Shown here: positions 31,171 to 41,581 of the stretch, piece by piece | How the letters are laid out: each line of letters starts with the position of its first letter | How positions within the stretch are numbered: position 1 is the stretch's first letter | Notes under the pieces: generated by a model | The model's database searches: none | The model's input: the letters and a program-made list of their open reading frames with translations, nothing else | Told to the model about the DNA's origin: nothing | Assembly: GCA_922989275.2 (NCBI GenBank) | Contig: OV277862.1 | Span: 63,129,832 to 63,193,831 of the forward strand | Direction: 5' to 3' | From: Gari tellinella | Lineage: Eukaryota > Mollusca > Bivalvia > Cardiida > Psammobiidae | DNA: 64,000 nucleotides | Program-made: the position numbers and the translations under genes

Positions 31171-31420
31171 TACTGTAAAACAGATATTTTTCACGTCATA
31201 AATATTTCGCGTGATTCGATTTTGTATTAATTCGCGACATCATACAATATTTCTAGCAGGCGGTAGCTTAAAACAGGCTGAAAGTAAAGCAGAATGTGCC
31301 TTATGGCACATTCTGCTTTACTTTCAACCTGCTTTAAGAAGTCACCTATTATCAAAACTAGAGACATTCGCGATTTAACGCGTAAATTATATTCTCGCGA
31401 ATAAAAACGGTTTTACAGTA
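31171..31420 (-). mobile_element. PalC2 MITE with core II palindrome
   Basis: TACTGTAAAACAG to CGGTTTTACAGTA, inverted relative to the copy at 161. Core II at about 31266-31337 around GTGCCTTATGGCAC. Confidence 0.88.
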
Positions 31421-31623
31421 ATCGGATCTCCTGGGGAGATATCGTCTGCTTCGAAATTGTCGTTTGCAAAATCTGTTAAATTTATATTTATACATTTTAA
31501 GTGAAGAAACATACTAGGTTTGACTATGTGGTGAAAAGTAAGTCGATTAAAGCGAGTTCGAGGTATCAAAGATCAACTGTAGAGTATATATACTTTACTT
31601 TCTATACTTGTAAAGGGTCAACG
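31421..31623. repeat. PalF left-arm fragment
   Basis: ATATCGTCTGCTTCGAAATT, GTCGTTTGCAAAATCTG and TTTTAAGTGAAGAAAC resemble the PalF arm before its core. No core follows. Confidence 0.45.
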
Positions 31624-31671
31624 TTAACATTGAATCCAAGTGTAGCATATTTGCATCATTTACGAAACGTG

Positions 31672-33552
31672 TACCTGTTACTAGAAGAGTTTTCAAATGC
31701 AAACAGTACAGGACTACCTGTTTCAAGAAGAGTTATCCAATGTAAACAGTGCAGACCTAGTTGTTAAAAGAAGATTTATCCAATGCAAACAGTGCAGACC
31801 TACCTGTTACAAGAAGATTTGTCCAATGCAAACAGTGCAGAACTACCTGTTACAAGAATATTTATCCAATGCAAACAGTGCAGACCTACCTGTTACAAGA
31901 AGATTTGTCCAATGCAAACAGTGCAGACCTACCTGTTACAAGAATATTTATCCAATGCAAACAGTGCAGGACTACCTGTTACAAGAAGATGTGTCCAATG
32001 CAAACAGTGCAGAACTACCTGTTACAAGAAGATTTATCCAATGCAAATAGTGCAGAACTACCTGTTACAAGAAGATTTATCCAATGCAAACAGTAAAGAA
32101 CTACCAGTTACAAGAAGATTTATCCAATGTAAACAGTGCAGACCTACCTGTTACAAGAAGATTTATCCAATACAAACAGTGCAGACCTACCTGTTACAAG
32201 AAGATTTATCCAATACAAACATAGCAGAACTACTTGTTACAAGAAGATTTGTACAATGCAAACAGTGCAGAACTACCTGTTACAAGAAGATTTATTCAAT
32301 GCAAACAGTGCAGAACTACCTGTTACAAGAAGATTTATCCAATGCAAACAGTGCAGAACTACCTGTTACAAAAAGAGTTATCCAATGCAAACAGTGCAGA
32401 ACTACCTGTTACAAGAATATTTATCCAATGCAAACAGTGCAGGACTACCTGTTACAAGAAGATTTATCCAATGTAAACAGTGCTGACCTAGTTGTTAAAA
32501 GAAGATTTATCCAATGCAAACATAGCAGAACTACCTGTTACAAGAATATTTATCCAATGCAAACATAGCAGAACTACCTGTTACAAGAAGATTTATCCAA
32601 TGCAAACAGTGCAGAACTACCTGTTACAAGAATATTTATCCAATGCAAACAGTGCAGAACTACTTGTTACAAGAAGATGTGTCCAATGAAAACATTGCAG
32701 AACTACATGTTTCAAGAAGATTTGTCCAATGCAAACAGTGCAGAACTACCTGTTACAAGAAGATTTATCCAATGCAAACAGTAAAGAACTACCTGTTACA
32801 AGAAGATTTATCCAATGCAAACAGTGCAGGACTACCTGTTACAAGAAGATTTATCCAATGCAAACAGTGCATACCTAGTTGTTAAAAGAAGATTTATCCA
32901 ATGCAAACATAGCAGAAGTATTTGTTACAAGAATATTTGTCCAATGCAAACAGTGCAGAACTACCTGTTACAAGACGATTTATCCAATATAAACAGTGCA
33001 TACCTAGTTGTTAAAAGAAGATTTATCCAATGCAAACATAGCAGAAGTATTTGTTACAAGAATATTTGTCCAATGCAAACAGTGCAGAACTACCTGTTAC
33101 AAGAAGATTTGTCCAATGCAAACATAGCAGAACTGCTTGTTACAAGAAGATTTGTCCAATGCAAACAGTGCAGAACTACCTGTTACAAGAAGATTTGTCC
33201 AATGCAAACAGTGCAGAACTACCTGTTACAAGAAGATTTATTCAATGCAAACAGTGCAGGACTACCTGTTACAAGAATAATTATCCAATGCAAACAGTGC
33301 AGAACTACCTGTTACAAGAATATTTATCCAATGCAAACAGTGCAGAACTACCTGTTACAAGACGATTTATTCAATGCAAACAGTACAGGACTACATGTTT
33401 CAAGAAGAGTTATCCAATGTAAACAGTGCAGACCTTGTTGTTAAAAGAAGATTTATCCAATGCAAACATAGCAGAAGTATTTGTTACAAGACGATTTGTC
33501 CAATGCAAACAGTGCAGAACTACCTGTTACAAGAAGATTTATCCAATGCAAA
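31672..33552 (+). repeat. 43-bp tandem array (main block)
   Basis: About 44 head-to-tail units of 43 bp, e.g. unit starts at 31781, 31824, 31867 and 31910. A unit reads ATGCAAACAGTGCAGAACT, ACCTGTTACAAGAAG, ATTTATCC. Variants (CATAGCAG for CAGTGCAG, TAGTTGTTAAAAG for TACCTGTTACAAG, AATAT for AAGAT) are interspersed. Around 32871 and 33000 the same three-unit variant order repeats, indicating a 129-bp higher-order period. No unit contains a stop in any + frame, so long overlapping ORFs appear (up to 261 codons); they are not taken as a gene. Confidence 0.97.
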
Positions 33553-33917
33553 TGTAATGATATAAATTAATATCATTTGACACGCATGAAATTGTAATTG
33601 CGTATTATAAATATATACGGTTGTGTGACCAAGATACCAGGTCGGTGCAAGTAAATTAATCACTGTCCATGGGACATGCACCTCCCTTCAAATTGAGGTC
33701 AAACTGTCAATTTGATGGGTGATGCGTGCTAGGACAATTAAGACAGAGTATTATAAATAAGTTGGGAAAACTAACATAGAGGAGATTATGGGGAGTCCAG
33801 TAGACTAGAGAACCAGACCAGGCAGGCTCGGTACGCATTGTGGCGTGATGCCATGTATTAAAGTATCCAACTTGAAGTACTGGAGTTGAGTTGTCACTAG
33901 TAGGCCATAGCACTACA
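33553..33917 (+). repeat. 5' LTR
   Basis: 365 bp, TG...CA ends. TATAAATA at 33606-33613 and again at 33752-33759 are possible promoter elements. It differs from the 3' LTR at, for instance, ATTGCGTATT versus ATTGTGTATT. Confidence 0.95.
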
Positions 33918-36767
33918 CCTACGAATTTGGAGCCGTTGACCAAAATTATACGATCACAAGGCCAGAGGAAAACGTGAGTACTGTTGAAACTCTTTGTGTT
34001 TAGAAATGACAGATCAGAATATTTCAAAATTGTTGCAAAATGTTTAAGTCTTCAAATGCTTGCAGTATTACAGAGAGCATATTAGTTTTCACGGGAATGT
34101 AAAAAAATGTTAAAAGGCTAGGTTAGCAAATGGAAGGTATGGCACTGTTTTGGAATAAATTGGAAACAGCTCAAATTAAGAGATTTTCAAACAAAAGAAA
34201 TTATTAGCGATTATGCGAATCTACATACTTAAGTAAAAAGTTTTAAGAATGAACGCGAAAACAACGGGAACATATTGTATTGAACTCAGTCAAAAGGTTA
34301 AAGAGATAGATAAACTCAAAACAGAAATTAAATGGAGATTAGCAAAGTGTTTAAATGTGTAGAACTATAGCAGACATTTTATCGAGCGTTTTGCTGAATA
34401 AAGTTTAAAGCGGAAATAAAATATGTATCAGAGAGCTATGAAATTACGATCACCTTTTGCGGCTACAGGTCAAAATAACAGAGCTTGGGTAGGCTATTTA
34501 GAAGTAAAAATAAGCAGATACATGTAATTAGAAAAATGTCAAGTCATCGGCAGGAAAGAGTTTTGAAGTTAGCATAAGAACCAAAATTTAAAGAATATTT
34601 ATTAATTGTGAAACGCGGTATAATAAAAAGAAGTTTGCAGCGTGATTGTTTAACTAAATAAAGATATGAAAAATAAATCAGAAAATTATAAAATGATGGG
34701 GTTAAAACAGGGGTTGAGACGGAATGCCGTCAGAAACATGTACACAATAAGAACAGAAAACATTTTCAGAGTCAAAATGTAGTCAGCTATAAATAGGGAA
34801 AATCTGTCAGATAGATCGGTAAAGGTTAAGGAGAAAAGTCAAATAATCACGGTTACCTGTAATTGAATTGACAGGTGAAACATGCAATTGCTTATAAATA
34901 AATGCAGGAAGTACTTGTCAACTGAGGTAATCTAGCAAATACTGATAGACTGTCAATAGTTTGACTGTTCTGCAGAGGTAAGGCACATGCAATAGGAAAT
35001 TTAATGTAGTTTAAAATAGGTCTTACCATGTTAGGTAATGACTACACGCATATATGGCCGGGAGTAAATATGTCTGGTTTGTAACAAACGTCCGGGATGG
35101 ACAGTACTAGAAAGTAGTTAATATGGTGTTTCACACACGAATACTATGGTTCACCATTACGCTATACGCTTCGAGAAGAAGTAACTAACAAGTTCGTTTT
35201 TAGCAATTTCCTGTCACAACAGTGACTAGGTACCGATAAGGTGGGGAAATATGCTAACCTGTGGCTAACAGTAAAAGCGACATACGCCTTTTATATATTA
35301 TAGGCCTTAGAAAAAGCAGAGATATAACCTTTGTTTGGGCCTGGGGGCTGATATTCAGACTTTCGCTCTTACGGCAAGTGACCTTTTATGCGTGAAGTCA
35401 TTGGCTTTTCATGTGTATTCCTCTGTAACTGTTAAACATTGAGTGTGATTATAAAGTAACGCAAATAAAGCAGGCTTTTTCTCAAAGTAAAGCAATAAAA
35501 TATGACAAGCAATCTATAAAAAGGGCGCAAAAGAAAATACTGGTAAATACGTTATAGTAAGTAGGTTACAGGTAAAAATTGCATAAGTTATGTACTTCAT
35601 AGACAAAATATAGTTAAAGCAAGGGCACCTGTCAAATAGACTTCCGTAGTGGACTGGAAATGGCATATAATTATGTAAAGCAATATAGCTGACATTCGAC
35701 AAGTTGGCTGGGGGTATATGAAACGACATGGGATATGTCATAAAAAGTGACAGGCAGTACAGGTAAAATGTGTACCAAATACACAACACTACATTAATCA
35801 ACGGTCAACATAGGATAAAACACTTAAATAACTCATGTACGTGCTTAACCAATTAACCGTGACAAACAAACATTGCCATGCTAATTAACAATAAAAAAGT
35901 CATGTAACTATACTGAATATTAGTTAAAATTTGTGGAAACAATAGGAAGTTCTCGGTGGTATAGCAAATATTTCAAGACAGAAAGTATCTTTATTAATAA
36001 TGAGAGTATCTTTATTAATATTGAGAGTAATTACTAGGAATAGGTTGTATTAATATTGATCTGTCTGGAATGCACAAAGTGGGTTTACACAGTCCTCGAG
36101 ACGGTGGCCAGCAACATGGCGTGTTTGAATAAGACATTCAAAGGCTGATTATCTTTGACACCACATGGAAAATGGAAGGAATTTAGCGGAGAAATAATCT
36201 CTCTGTCTATGGTACTCATTGTAATTGAGTTGGGGACGAACTGTGAGATTCATTAGAGTGCAACTAGTGATGTATTAATATGTACACAGGTGTGTATATA
36301 CCGGAGACTAAGTAAATGTCTGACAATATGCAATCAACGCAAAGGAGTGGACAACTCTATCAGACCTTATTACGGAGACTACCGGCTGGTTCAACTGTAT
36401 TTTTGGAAGTTAGAGAAAACTTTCGGAACAAGATATCAGATTTACAACTGGACTTAAACTTAACTATGGATATTAGCAGACATTCAGCGGACGATACCTA
36501 CACCTAGGACCTAAGTTATCTAGTGACTTTAACAGTGAATTACAAATATTAACGATTAACAGTTTTGGAATGGATAGGGAGGGGTAAAATAGTATTTGGT
36601 AAATAGTATTTGTTGTATTTGGTAAATTTGGTAAATAGTAATTGTTGTATTTCGTCGTAGTTGTAGTTTATCGTAATATTTTTTTGTATGGTAATATAGT
36701 TATGAATTTTTCTATATTGCCGTACCAGGTGCTGTTATAATATAATAAATTTCGATTATTATATTGT
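33918..36767 (+). other. Non-coding internal region of the LTR element
   Basis: A TGGAGCCGTTGACC stretch at 33928 could be the primer-binding site, though it lies ten bases inside the LTR edge. AAAACGTGAGTA near 33970 looks like a splice donor. The sequence is AT-rich with many stops. A 63-codon ORF near the 3' end (36316-36507, MSDNMQSTQRSG start) is the only frame of note and has no recognisable family. Confidence 0.7.
36316..36507 (+). CDS. Small ORF inside the LTR element, unrecognised
   Basis: 63 codons from ATG to TAG, mostly polar (MSDNMQSTQRSG ... DISRHSADDTYT). No signal peptide or membrane segment. It might be a remnant of gag or chance. Its position 270 bases before the 3' LTR would be unusual for gag. 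Confidence 0.2.
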   Translation: MSDNMQSTQRSGQLYQTLLRRLPAGSTVFLEVRENFRNKISDLQLDLNLTMDISRHSADDTYT

Positions 36768-36779
36768 GAGGAGGAAAGG

Positions 36780-37144
36780 TGTAATGATATAAATTAATAT
36801 CATTTGACACGCATGAAATTGTAATTGTGTATTATAAATATATACGGTTGTGTGACCAAGATGCCAGGTCGGTGCAAGTAAATTAATCACTGTCCATGGG
36901 ACATGCACCTCCCTTCAAATTGAGGTCAAACTGTCAATTTGATGGGTGATGCGTGCTAGGACAATTAAGACAGAGTATTATAAATAAGTTGGGAAAACTA
37001 ACATAGAGGAGATTATGGGGAGTCCAGTAGACTAGAGAACCAGACCAGGCAGGCTCGGTACGCATTGTGGCGTGATGCCATGTATTAAAGTATCCAACTT
37101 GAAGTACTGGAGTTGAGTTGTCACTAGTAGGCCATAGCACTACA
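36780..37144 (+). repeat. 3' LTR
   Basis: 365 bp, same length as the 5' LTR and almost identical, preceded directly by the polypurine tract and followed by the second CAAA. Confidence 0.95.
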
Positions 37145-37290
37145 CAAACAGTGCAGAACTACCTGTTACAAGAAGATTTGTCCAATGCAAACAGTGCAGA
37201 ACTACCTGTTACAAGAAGATTTGTCCAATGCAAACAGTGCAGAACTACCTGTTACAATAATATTTGTCAAATGCAAACAGTGCAAAACCT
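37145..37290 (+). repeat. 43-bp tandem array (distal remainder)
   Basis: About three and a half more units (CAAACAGTGCAGAACTACC). The array continues in phase across the LTR insertion if one CAAA is removed. The last unit changes into the PalE core (GCAAAACCTAATCTTG). Confidence 0.95.
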
Positions 37291-37414
37291 AATCTTGAGG
37301 GTTCCTATAGGACCCATGTTATCAGGATATGTACTATTTGTCATTTTACATGTACACTATATTGTAAAAGTCACAAATAAATAGTAAAAAAGAGCAAGAC
37401 TTAAAGGCATAATA

Positions 37415-38030
37415 CTGCCCACATATATGTTTAAAATGCGCAATTTCTTATTTGTGGCACTAAGTGAAATTGGCTGTAAAATGCCTAACGTATGCCCCCT
37501 TTTCATTAAGAATCATACATAAATGTAAGGATTTCTTTTCGAGATGGATAGCAAAATAAGTGATTTGTTAACATTAAACAAATATTTCGTATGGGTCGCG
37601 AGAATTTTCGAAAAGTTGTGTAAAGGCCACGTGATCGATACGGGCGCCGATAATTCGTATACACCGTGTGTGACGTCATCAGTTTGTGTGAAATTTAGCG
37701 GACACAATCTTAGCTTATTTACACATCTATTGAGGACTTGTCTATATTTGATTGAAAGCGTTCCTAGTTCCCAACGCAAATACATATGGCGTCGAGTGTA
37801 TTGGATATGCTAATGGGCTTTTGCCGAGTTGACGGGAATAACTCCGTAATAATCTGTCGTCAAATCGGATATAAAACTCGACTTGTTTCGACAAATTCCA
37901 CGGGTTTGCAAGCAAGATTGCCTAAAAATCACCACGATTTATTTCTTTTTAAATGTAACGATTACGATAGTGCCATAAATTTCATGTTAGAAAAATGCTT
38001 GATTTTGATAATTTGAGAGCAACATTCTGG
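37415..38030 (+). repeat. Dispersed repeat R, copy 1
   Basis: Shares with 53990-54485 the order GCGCAATTTCTTAT, ACTAAGTGAAAT, ATATGCCCCC-like, GGCCACGTGATCGATACG, CTCGACTTGTTTC, AAATTCCACGGGTTTG and GATTACGA. The two short ORFs in it (37544-37813, 37786-38016) are not conserved in copy 2, so I do not call a gene. Confidence 0.6.
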
Positions 38031-38034
38031 CTTT

Positions 38035-38087
38035 AAGTGGATACTGGTATTGTCTATTTTAAGCTCAGGGGTCATTGAGTTAAGTCT
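38035..38087 (-). repeat. PalE end fragment
   Basis: GGATACTGGTATTGTC and CAGGGGTCATTGAGTTAA match the PalE terminal arm in inverted orientation. Confidence 0.6.
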
Positions 38088-38137
38088 GCTTTATCAATGA
38101 AATATTTAACGTTACTGTTTACCTTTTACATATAGAG

Positions 38138-38246
38138 GGACATATATACTCTACAGGCATGAACAAACCACAGAGTACGTGCACCCTTGTATACAAGGGC
38201 GCACGTACTCTGTGGTTTGTTCATTCCTGTAGAGTATATATGTCCC
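38138..38246. repeat. Solo palindrome of about 109 bp
   Basis: Arms GGGACATATATAC ... CAGG, ATGAACAAACCACAGAG, TACGTGC and the mirrored set GCACGTACTCTGTGGTTTG, TTCAT, CCTGTAGAGTATATATGTCC meet at CCCTTGTATACAAGGG. Only two or three mismatches. It is not related to core I or II and has no second copy in the window. Confidence 0.9.
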
Positions 38247-38261
38247 TTATGTATACCTATA

Positions 38262-38465
38262 AGCATGCTATGTTATTGTCGTCTGTCAAATATCTTCGTC
38301 TGCAAACATTCTCGGATCTGATTTATCTGCAATTATTCATAGAACAAATCACTCAAGTGTCAAGCAACTTGACTCCTGACAAGACATCGAATCACTTAGT
38401 TCTCATCTGGATCAAAACCGAACCGTTTGCAGCCTTATCACAAATTCGTCCTTGGCGTGAAGAAG
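38262..38465 (+). mobile_element. PalF relic
   Basis: ATTGTCGTCTGTCAAATATC, GTGTCAAGCAACTTGACTCC, GGATCAAAACCG and ACCGTTTGCAGCC keep PalF order with heavy decay. Confidence 0.5.
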
Positions 38466-39600
38466 ATAAAACACCGAGTATCCATGCACTGAAATAGAAA
38501 ATATACACGTTGATAATAGATGTTTGTCAGGTGCTTCATAATCAGTGAACACGTGCCTACAAGACGTACGGTAATAGACAGTGCGTTTAGGTGATTCTAT
38601 GACAAAAATCCTCTATGTGATCCATGACATGGTCTAAACGGACGTCAACAAAGAAAACTAGTTCAGACTTTGCGTTTGCTACATACCCTGTGGTATAGCA
38701 CATTCTCGATTCATTCATTTTCTTGGTTTCCTTTTACTTCGTATGCATCACAAAACACTTGCTATTATGCGTGCGGGCTGATTACGTCATCGCACAAAGC
38801 CGGTCTCGGTTGTAAACAGCTTAATCCAAAGAGCCGACAAATGAGAAAATGTAAGCGTAATGGAAACTTAAAGAAAAATATTATTTAAAAAAGAATAAAA
38901 TACAACAATTGATAACCAACCCTTTTTTAAATGTTCTTTGGTAAAATGATTTTGACTAACACACTTTTCAATTTACGCGAATTTCCTTCAAAATGTTCTG
39001 TTACATTTGCAATTCTTGGAATATAAACCTACGATTGTAGATGTATGATACACCATTTAAAATGTCTATTTCTTGCGCATTTGATGATGTATAACGTAAG
39101 CCAATACTCTTAACTTAAACGTTCTAGATAAATCGGGTGGTTATAACATATATATAACATTACAATGATACACGTTTGTAGAACTTGAAATAACTATTGT
39201 GATGCATTAAAGGGACAACTATAGTTGTATGCTTTAATGTGTCAACAATAATGTTTGTCTGATTGTATGTGAACGTTTCAAAGCAAAGCAATAAGATTTA
39301 GTGTAGTTTGTCGACGAATACGATATCCATATATGCAGTTAAAAGTTATTAAATAAATATATTAGTTATTGCTTAAAGTAAAATATGTATGCTTGTTGCA
39401 AAACTATGTCCTGTTTTTGATTAAATTAAAAACACTGAATGTCTTCGCTAAGGGCCATGAAAATACAGAAGAATGAGATAGTTTTACAGTTTTAACCTGA
39501 CGTTCTCACACTTGTCTTGCCATTTAATGTTCTGGGTCATTGTCTCGTCGTTAAATGGAAGAAACTCTTATTTAATTCTTTCATGAATCTAAGGTCACAT
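38466..39600. other. Unassigned intergenic sequence
   Basis: About 1.1 kb without a repeat, palindrome or convincing ORF. Confidence 0.4.
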
Positions 39601-40007
39601 TGGCTAACATTTTGGAGGTAGATCAGACGCAGGATCGAAACTGTTTGCCATCATAATGGTGAAGATTAAAGCCGGCACTATTATGACAATGAAATGGCTC
39701 TATGATATTTTGCTTAAATTTATTCGAGCTCATTATATATGTCATTGTAAAGCTTTTTGATTGATTAAACATTGACGTAATTGTGAAACAGTTTGGATCC
39801 AGATCAGTCACCGAATTTCTATGTCTGAGGTTAATCAACGTATCTAATATGTTTATACTTTCTAACTCTTCTAAGCTTTACGGTGAGTGGACTGTTGTTT
39901 TGAGTTTATTACAAATACAATAATTTTATAAAGATAATATGCACAGTGAAAACTTATGGAGACTCTACCATTACCTCATTGAACGCTACGCACGCTTATA
40001 CGCGATC
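39601..40007. repeat. Core I relics
   Basis: 39605-39655 (ACATTTTGGAGGTAGATCAG ... GATCGAAACTGTTTGCC) and 39785-39815 (AAACAGTTTGGATCCAGATC) are partial arms. The rest is unassigned. Confidence 0.45.
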
Positions 40008-40411
40008 TTTGCAAACAGTGCACCTGCGAATTGTACACTTGTGCTAGGCCAACTATTAGGACTAAGATCAGATGGCTCCGTAACCCTTTCACAAATAGAA
40101 GCGCCTTTTAGCGTATTGAATTTATTACTCCGCTGAAAAAAATAGTTCCAATTTATACAGGCATAGATATGTATCATAAGAACTATTTTCTAGCAGATGG
40201 TAACTTAAGCAGCCTTTAGGAGCATTCTGCTTTACATTCAACCTGCTTTAATTGCTCACCTGTCTTCAAAATTAGAAACATTTTAGAGGTAAAGGGGCCC
40301 TCTGATAAGGATCTGAACTGTTTTTCATTTAGCGATATATAGCAGAAAGTCATAATTTGATTAGACTTAACTGGCAAAGTCCATGTGAAGTTTCAATGTG
40401 GAAAGGACTAA
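40008..40411 (-). mobile_element. PalE MITE split by PalD in its core
   Basis: GCAAACAGTGCACCTGCG, TGTACACTTGTGCTAGG and GATCAGATGGCTCC form the left part. After PalD it resumes GGCCCTCTGATAAGG, GACTTAACTGGCAAAGTCC and GTGGAAAGGACTAA. The breakpoint is the centre of the PalE palindrome, the mirror image of the arrangement at 28457. Confidence 0.75.
40080..40295 (-). mobile_element. PalD MITE nested in PalE
   Basis: GTAACCCTTTCACAAATAG, GCGCCTTTTAGCGTATTG, a damaged core II (TAACTTAAGCAGCC ... CATTCTGCTTTACATTC) and GAAACATTTTAGAGGTAAAG. The left target is GTAA; the right end has lost its TTAA. Confidence 0.7.
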
Positions 40412-40566
40412 GTCCATTTACTTCCGGCTCTAATAATTCCATCTCTTTGATAGTTTTTTTTATGTCATTTTCTTTTATCAAATGTCATCGTATCCTTGGA
40501 GATGGGCAGTTATTTGGATTCATCTTTTAAATAAAGACGAAATTAATAGAGCTTCACAGAAGTAGA
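40412..40566 (+). repeat. Dispersed repeat K, copy 1
   Basis: TTTTCTTTTATCAAATGTCA, TCCTTGGAGATGGGCAGTT and TAAATAAAGACGAAATTA match 44412-44552. Confidence 0.65.
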
Positions 40567-40644
40567 GATAATCTTGGACACGAGTCCTTGTGAAAGGATA
40601 GACACTATGTTGGCTGCATTAGGTCTTACTCCAATCAATGACAA

Positions 40645-40857
40645 CATGGCTGCCATTTCTCCGGATTTTTCCGAAATCATCAATTTTTTATCCTATAAGA
40701 TGGTAGCCTAAAGCAGACTGAAAGTAAAGCAGAATGCGCCCCAAGGCGTATTCTGATTTACTTTCAACCTACTTTAAGTAATCACGCTTGAAAAATAGAA
40801 AAAATAGAAATCTTAGGATTTTTGAAGATTAAGTTATGGCAGCCCTGTGGCAAGCAC
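40645..40857 (+). mobile_element. PalDh MITE with core II palindrome
   Basis: ATGGCTGCCATTTCTCCGG to GTTATGGCAGCCCTG. Core II (GACTGAAAGTAAAGCAG ... GTATTCTGATTTACTTTC). Confidence 0.82.
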
Positions 40858-40869
40858 GACTAAACAGGG

Positions 40870-41035
40870 ATATTTTCAGAAGTTTGGATCTCGATTAAAC
40901 TCTGAGTTTAATCAGGATCTAAATTGTTTGACATTGATACCGACATATCTTAAGTAAAATGCAATAATTATTAATCTAAGATATAAAAATAAACAGACGA
41001 CAAATTCTAAGCAAGCGATATAATTGCAGGATTTA
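40870..41035 (-). mobile_element. PalF relic, inverted
   Basis: Core reduced to AGTTTGGATCTCGATTAAAC / GTTTAATCAGGATCTAAATT. CCGACATATCTTAAGT and AACAGACGACAAATTC follow in PalF order. Confidence 0.55.
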
Positions 41036-41171
41036 ATGGCAATTTAATTCTTAATAACACATCAATTCCGAATTGATTCTTCCGTACTATTATATAAGAA
41101 AAGTCTAATACTCATATTTAAGGGATATCTGATCTAACTTCGGTTTCATTTTAGTTTTGAAAGAAAGTACT

Positions 41172-41245
41172 GTTAGCAAACAGAGCATAATCAGATCGGA
41201 CGGCGCATCGTTGGACGTCTGATCTGGGTCTGCACCGTTTGCCTA
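41172..41245. repeat. Core I palindrome, diverged
   Basis: GCAAACAGAGCATAATCAG and GTCTGATCTGGGTCTGCAC then CGTTTGCC, imperfect. Confidence 0.55.
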
Positions 41246-41312
41246 GGTCCAATGAGACCATAGCCACAACTAGGTTGATAAGAGTAGATACTTCAGAGAA
41301 GTGAAGTGGTGA

Positions 41313-41410
41313 AGATGTGAAGAAGATGTTATTCTTTCCCAATAAACGCGTTTACGATAAAACTATTATTACTTTGCAAACAGTTCGGAGCCAGATCAGA
41401 CACCGGGTAA
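41313..41410 (-). repeat. PalA left half
   Basis: GAAGAAGATGTTATTCTTTC, CCAATAAACGCGTTTACG, GCAAACAGTTCGGAGCCAG; ends abruptly at ACCGGGTAAATTG. Confidence 0.65.
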
Positions 41411-41577
41411 ATTGAATGGGCAGTATTGTAGACATGTAACCACGTGTCCTATACAATGCGAGTAGACATATAAAATAGGGCTCCTACAAGAGTCCTCTGA
41501 TCAGGGTCTTCACTGTTTTTTATTTTAGCAATTTCATACATGAACTATACTTACATATTATTGGAAACATGACTTGT
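41411..41577 (-). repeat. PalE fragment, inverted
   Basis: CACGTGTCCTATACAATG, GGGCTCCTACAAGAGTCC, GATCAGGGTCTTCACTG and TGGAAACATGACTTGTCC. Confidence 0.65.
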
Positions 41578-41581
41578 CCAT

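Larger units (their letters stand above)
33553..37144 (+). mobile_element. Non-autonomous LTR retrotransposon
   Basis: Two 365-bp direct LTRs (33553-33917 and 36780-37144) begin TGTAATGATAT and end GCACTACA. I count two differences between them by eye. The element is flanked by a 4-base target duplication CAAA (33549-33552 and 37145-37148), lying inside a satellite unit. A purine-rich tract GAGGAGGAAAGG sits at 36768-36779, directly before the 3' LTR. The internal part, 2.86 kb, has no gag, protease, reverse transcriptase or integrase reading frame. It is therefore an internally replaced, LARD/TRIM-like element that would rely on proteins from another copy. Direction of transcription is + judging from the purine tract. 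The family of its helper element cannot be read from the sequence. Confidence 0.93.
31624..37405 (-). mobile_element. PalE MITE expanded into a satellite, with LTR insertion
   Basis: The left edge (31624-31690) aligns with an inverted PalE: TTAACATTGAATCCAAGTG, CATTTACGAAACGTGTACC. The right edge after the array (37280-37405) aligns with the rest: CAAACAGTGCAAAACC, the core centre GGGTTCCTATAGGACCC, CTATTTGTCATTTTAC, ATTGTAAAAGTCAC, GCAAGACTTAAAGG. Between them lies the 43-bp array and the LTR element. The palindrome's surviving copy shows that the array grew from the arm and not from unrelated DNA. Confidence 0.78.

Noticed and set aside
31783..32568. A 261-codon ORF and several overlapping ORFs of 60-210 codons in the tandem array
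   Set aside because: They arise because the 43-bp unit lacks stops in every + frame; the three frames give the same cyclic peptide, there is no start context, and the array derives from a MITE.
31672..33552. CRISPR array
   Set aside because: Units are contiguous 43-bp tandem copies without unique spacers, in a eukaryotic genome.
37544..38016. Two overlapping ORFs of 89 and 76 codons
   Set aside because: They lie in a dispersed repeat whose other copy (53990-54485) has stops and frame breaks.
38159..38497. 112-codon ORF starting in the solo palindrome
   Set aside because: Its first third is the palindrome and the rest a decayed PalF; no protein resemblance.
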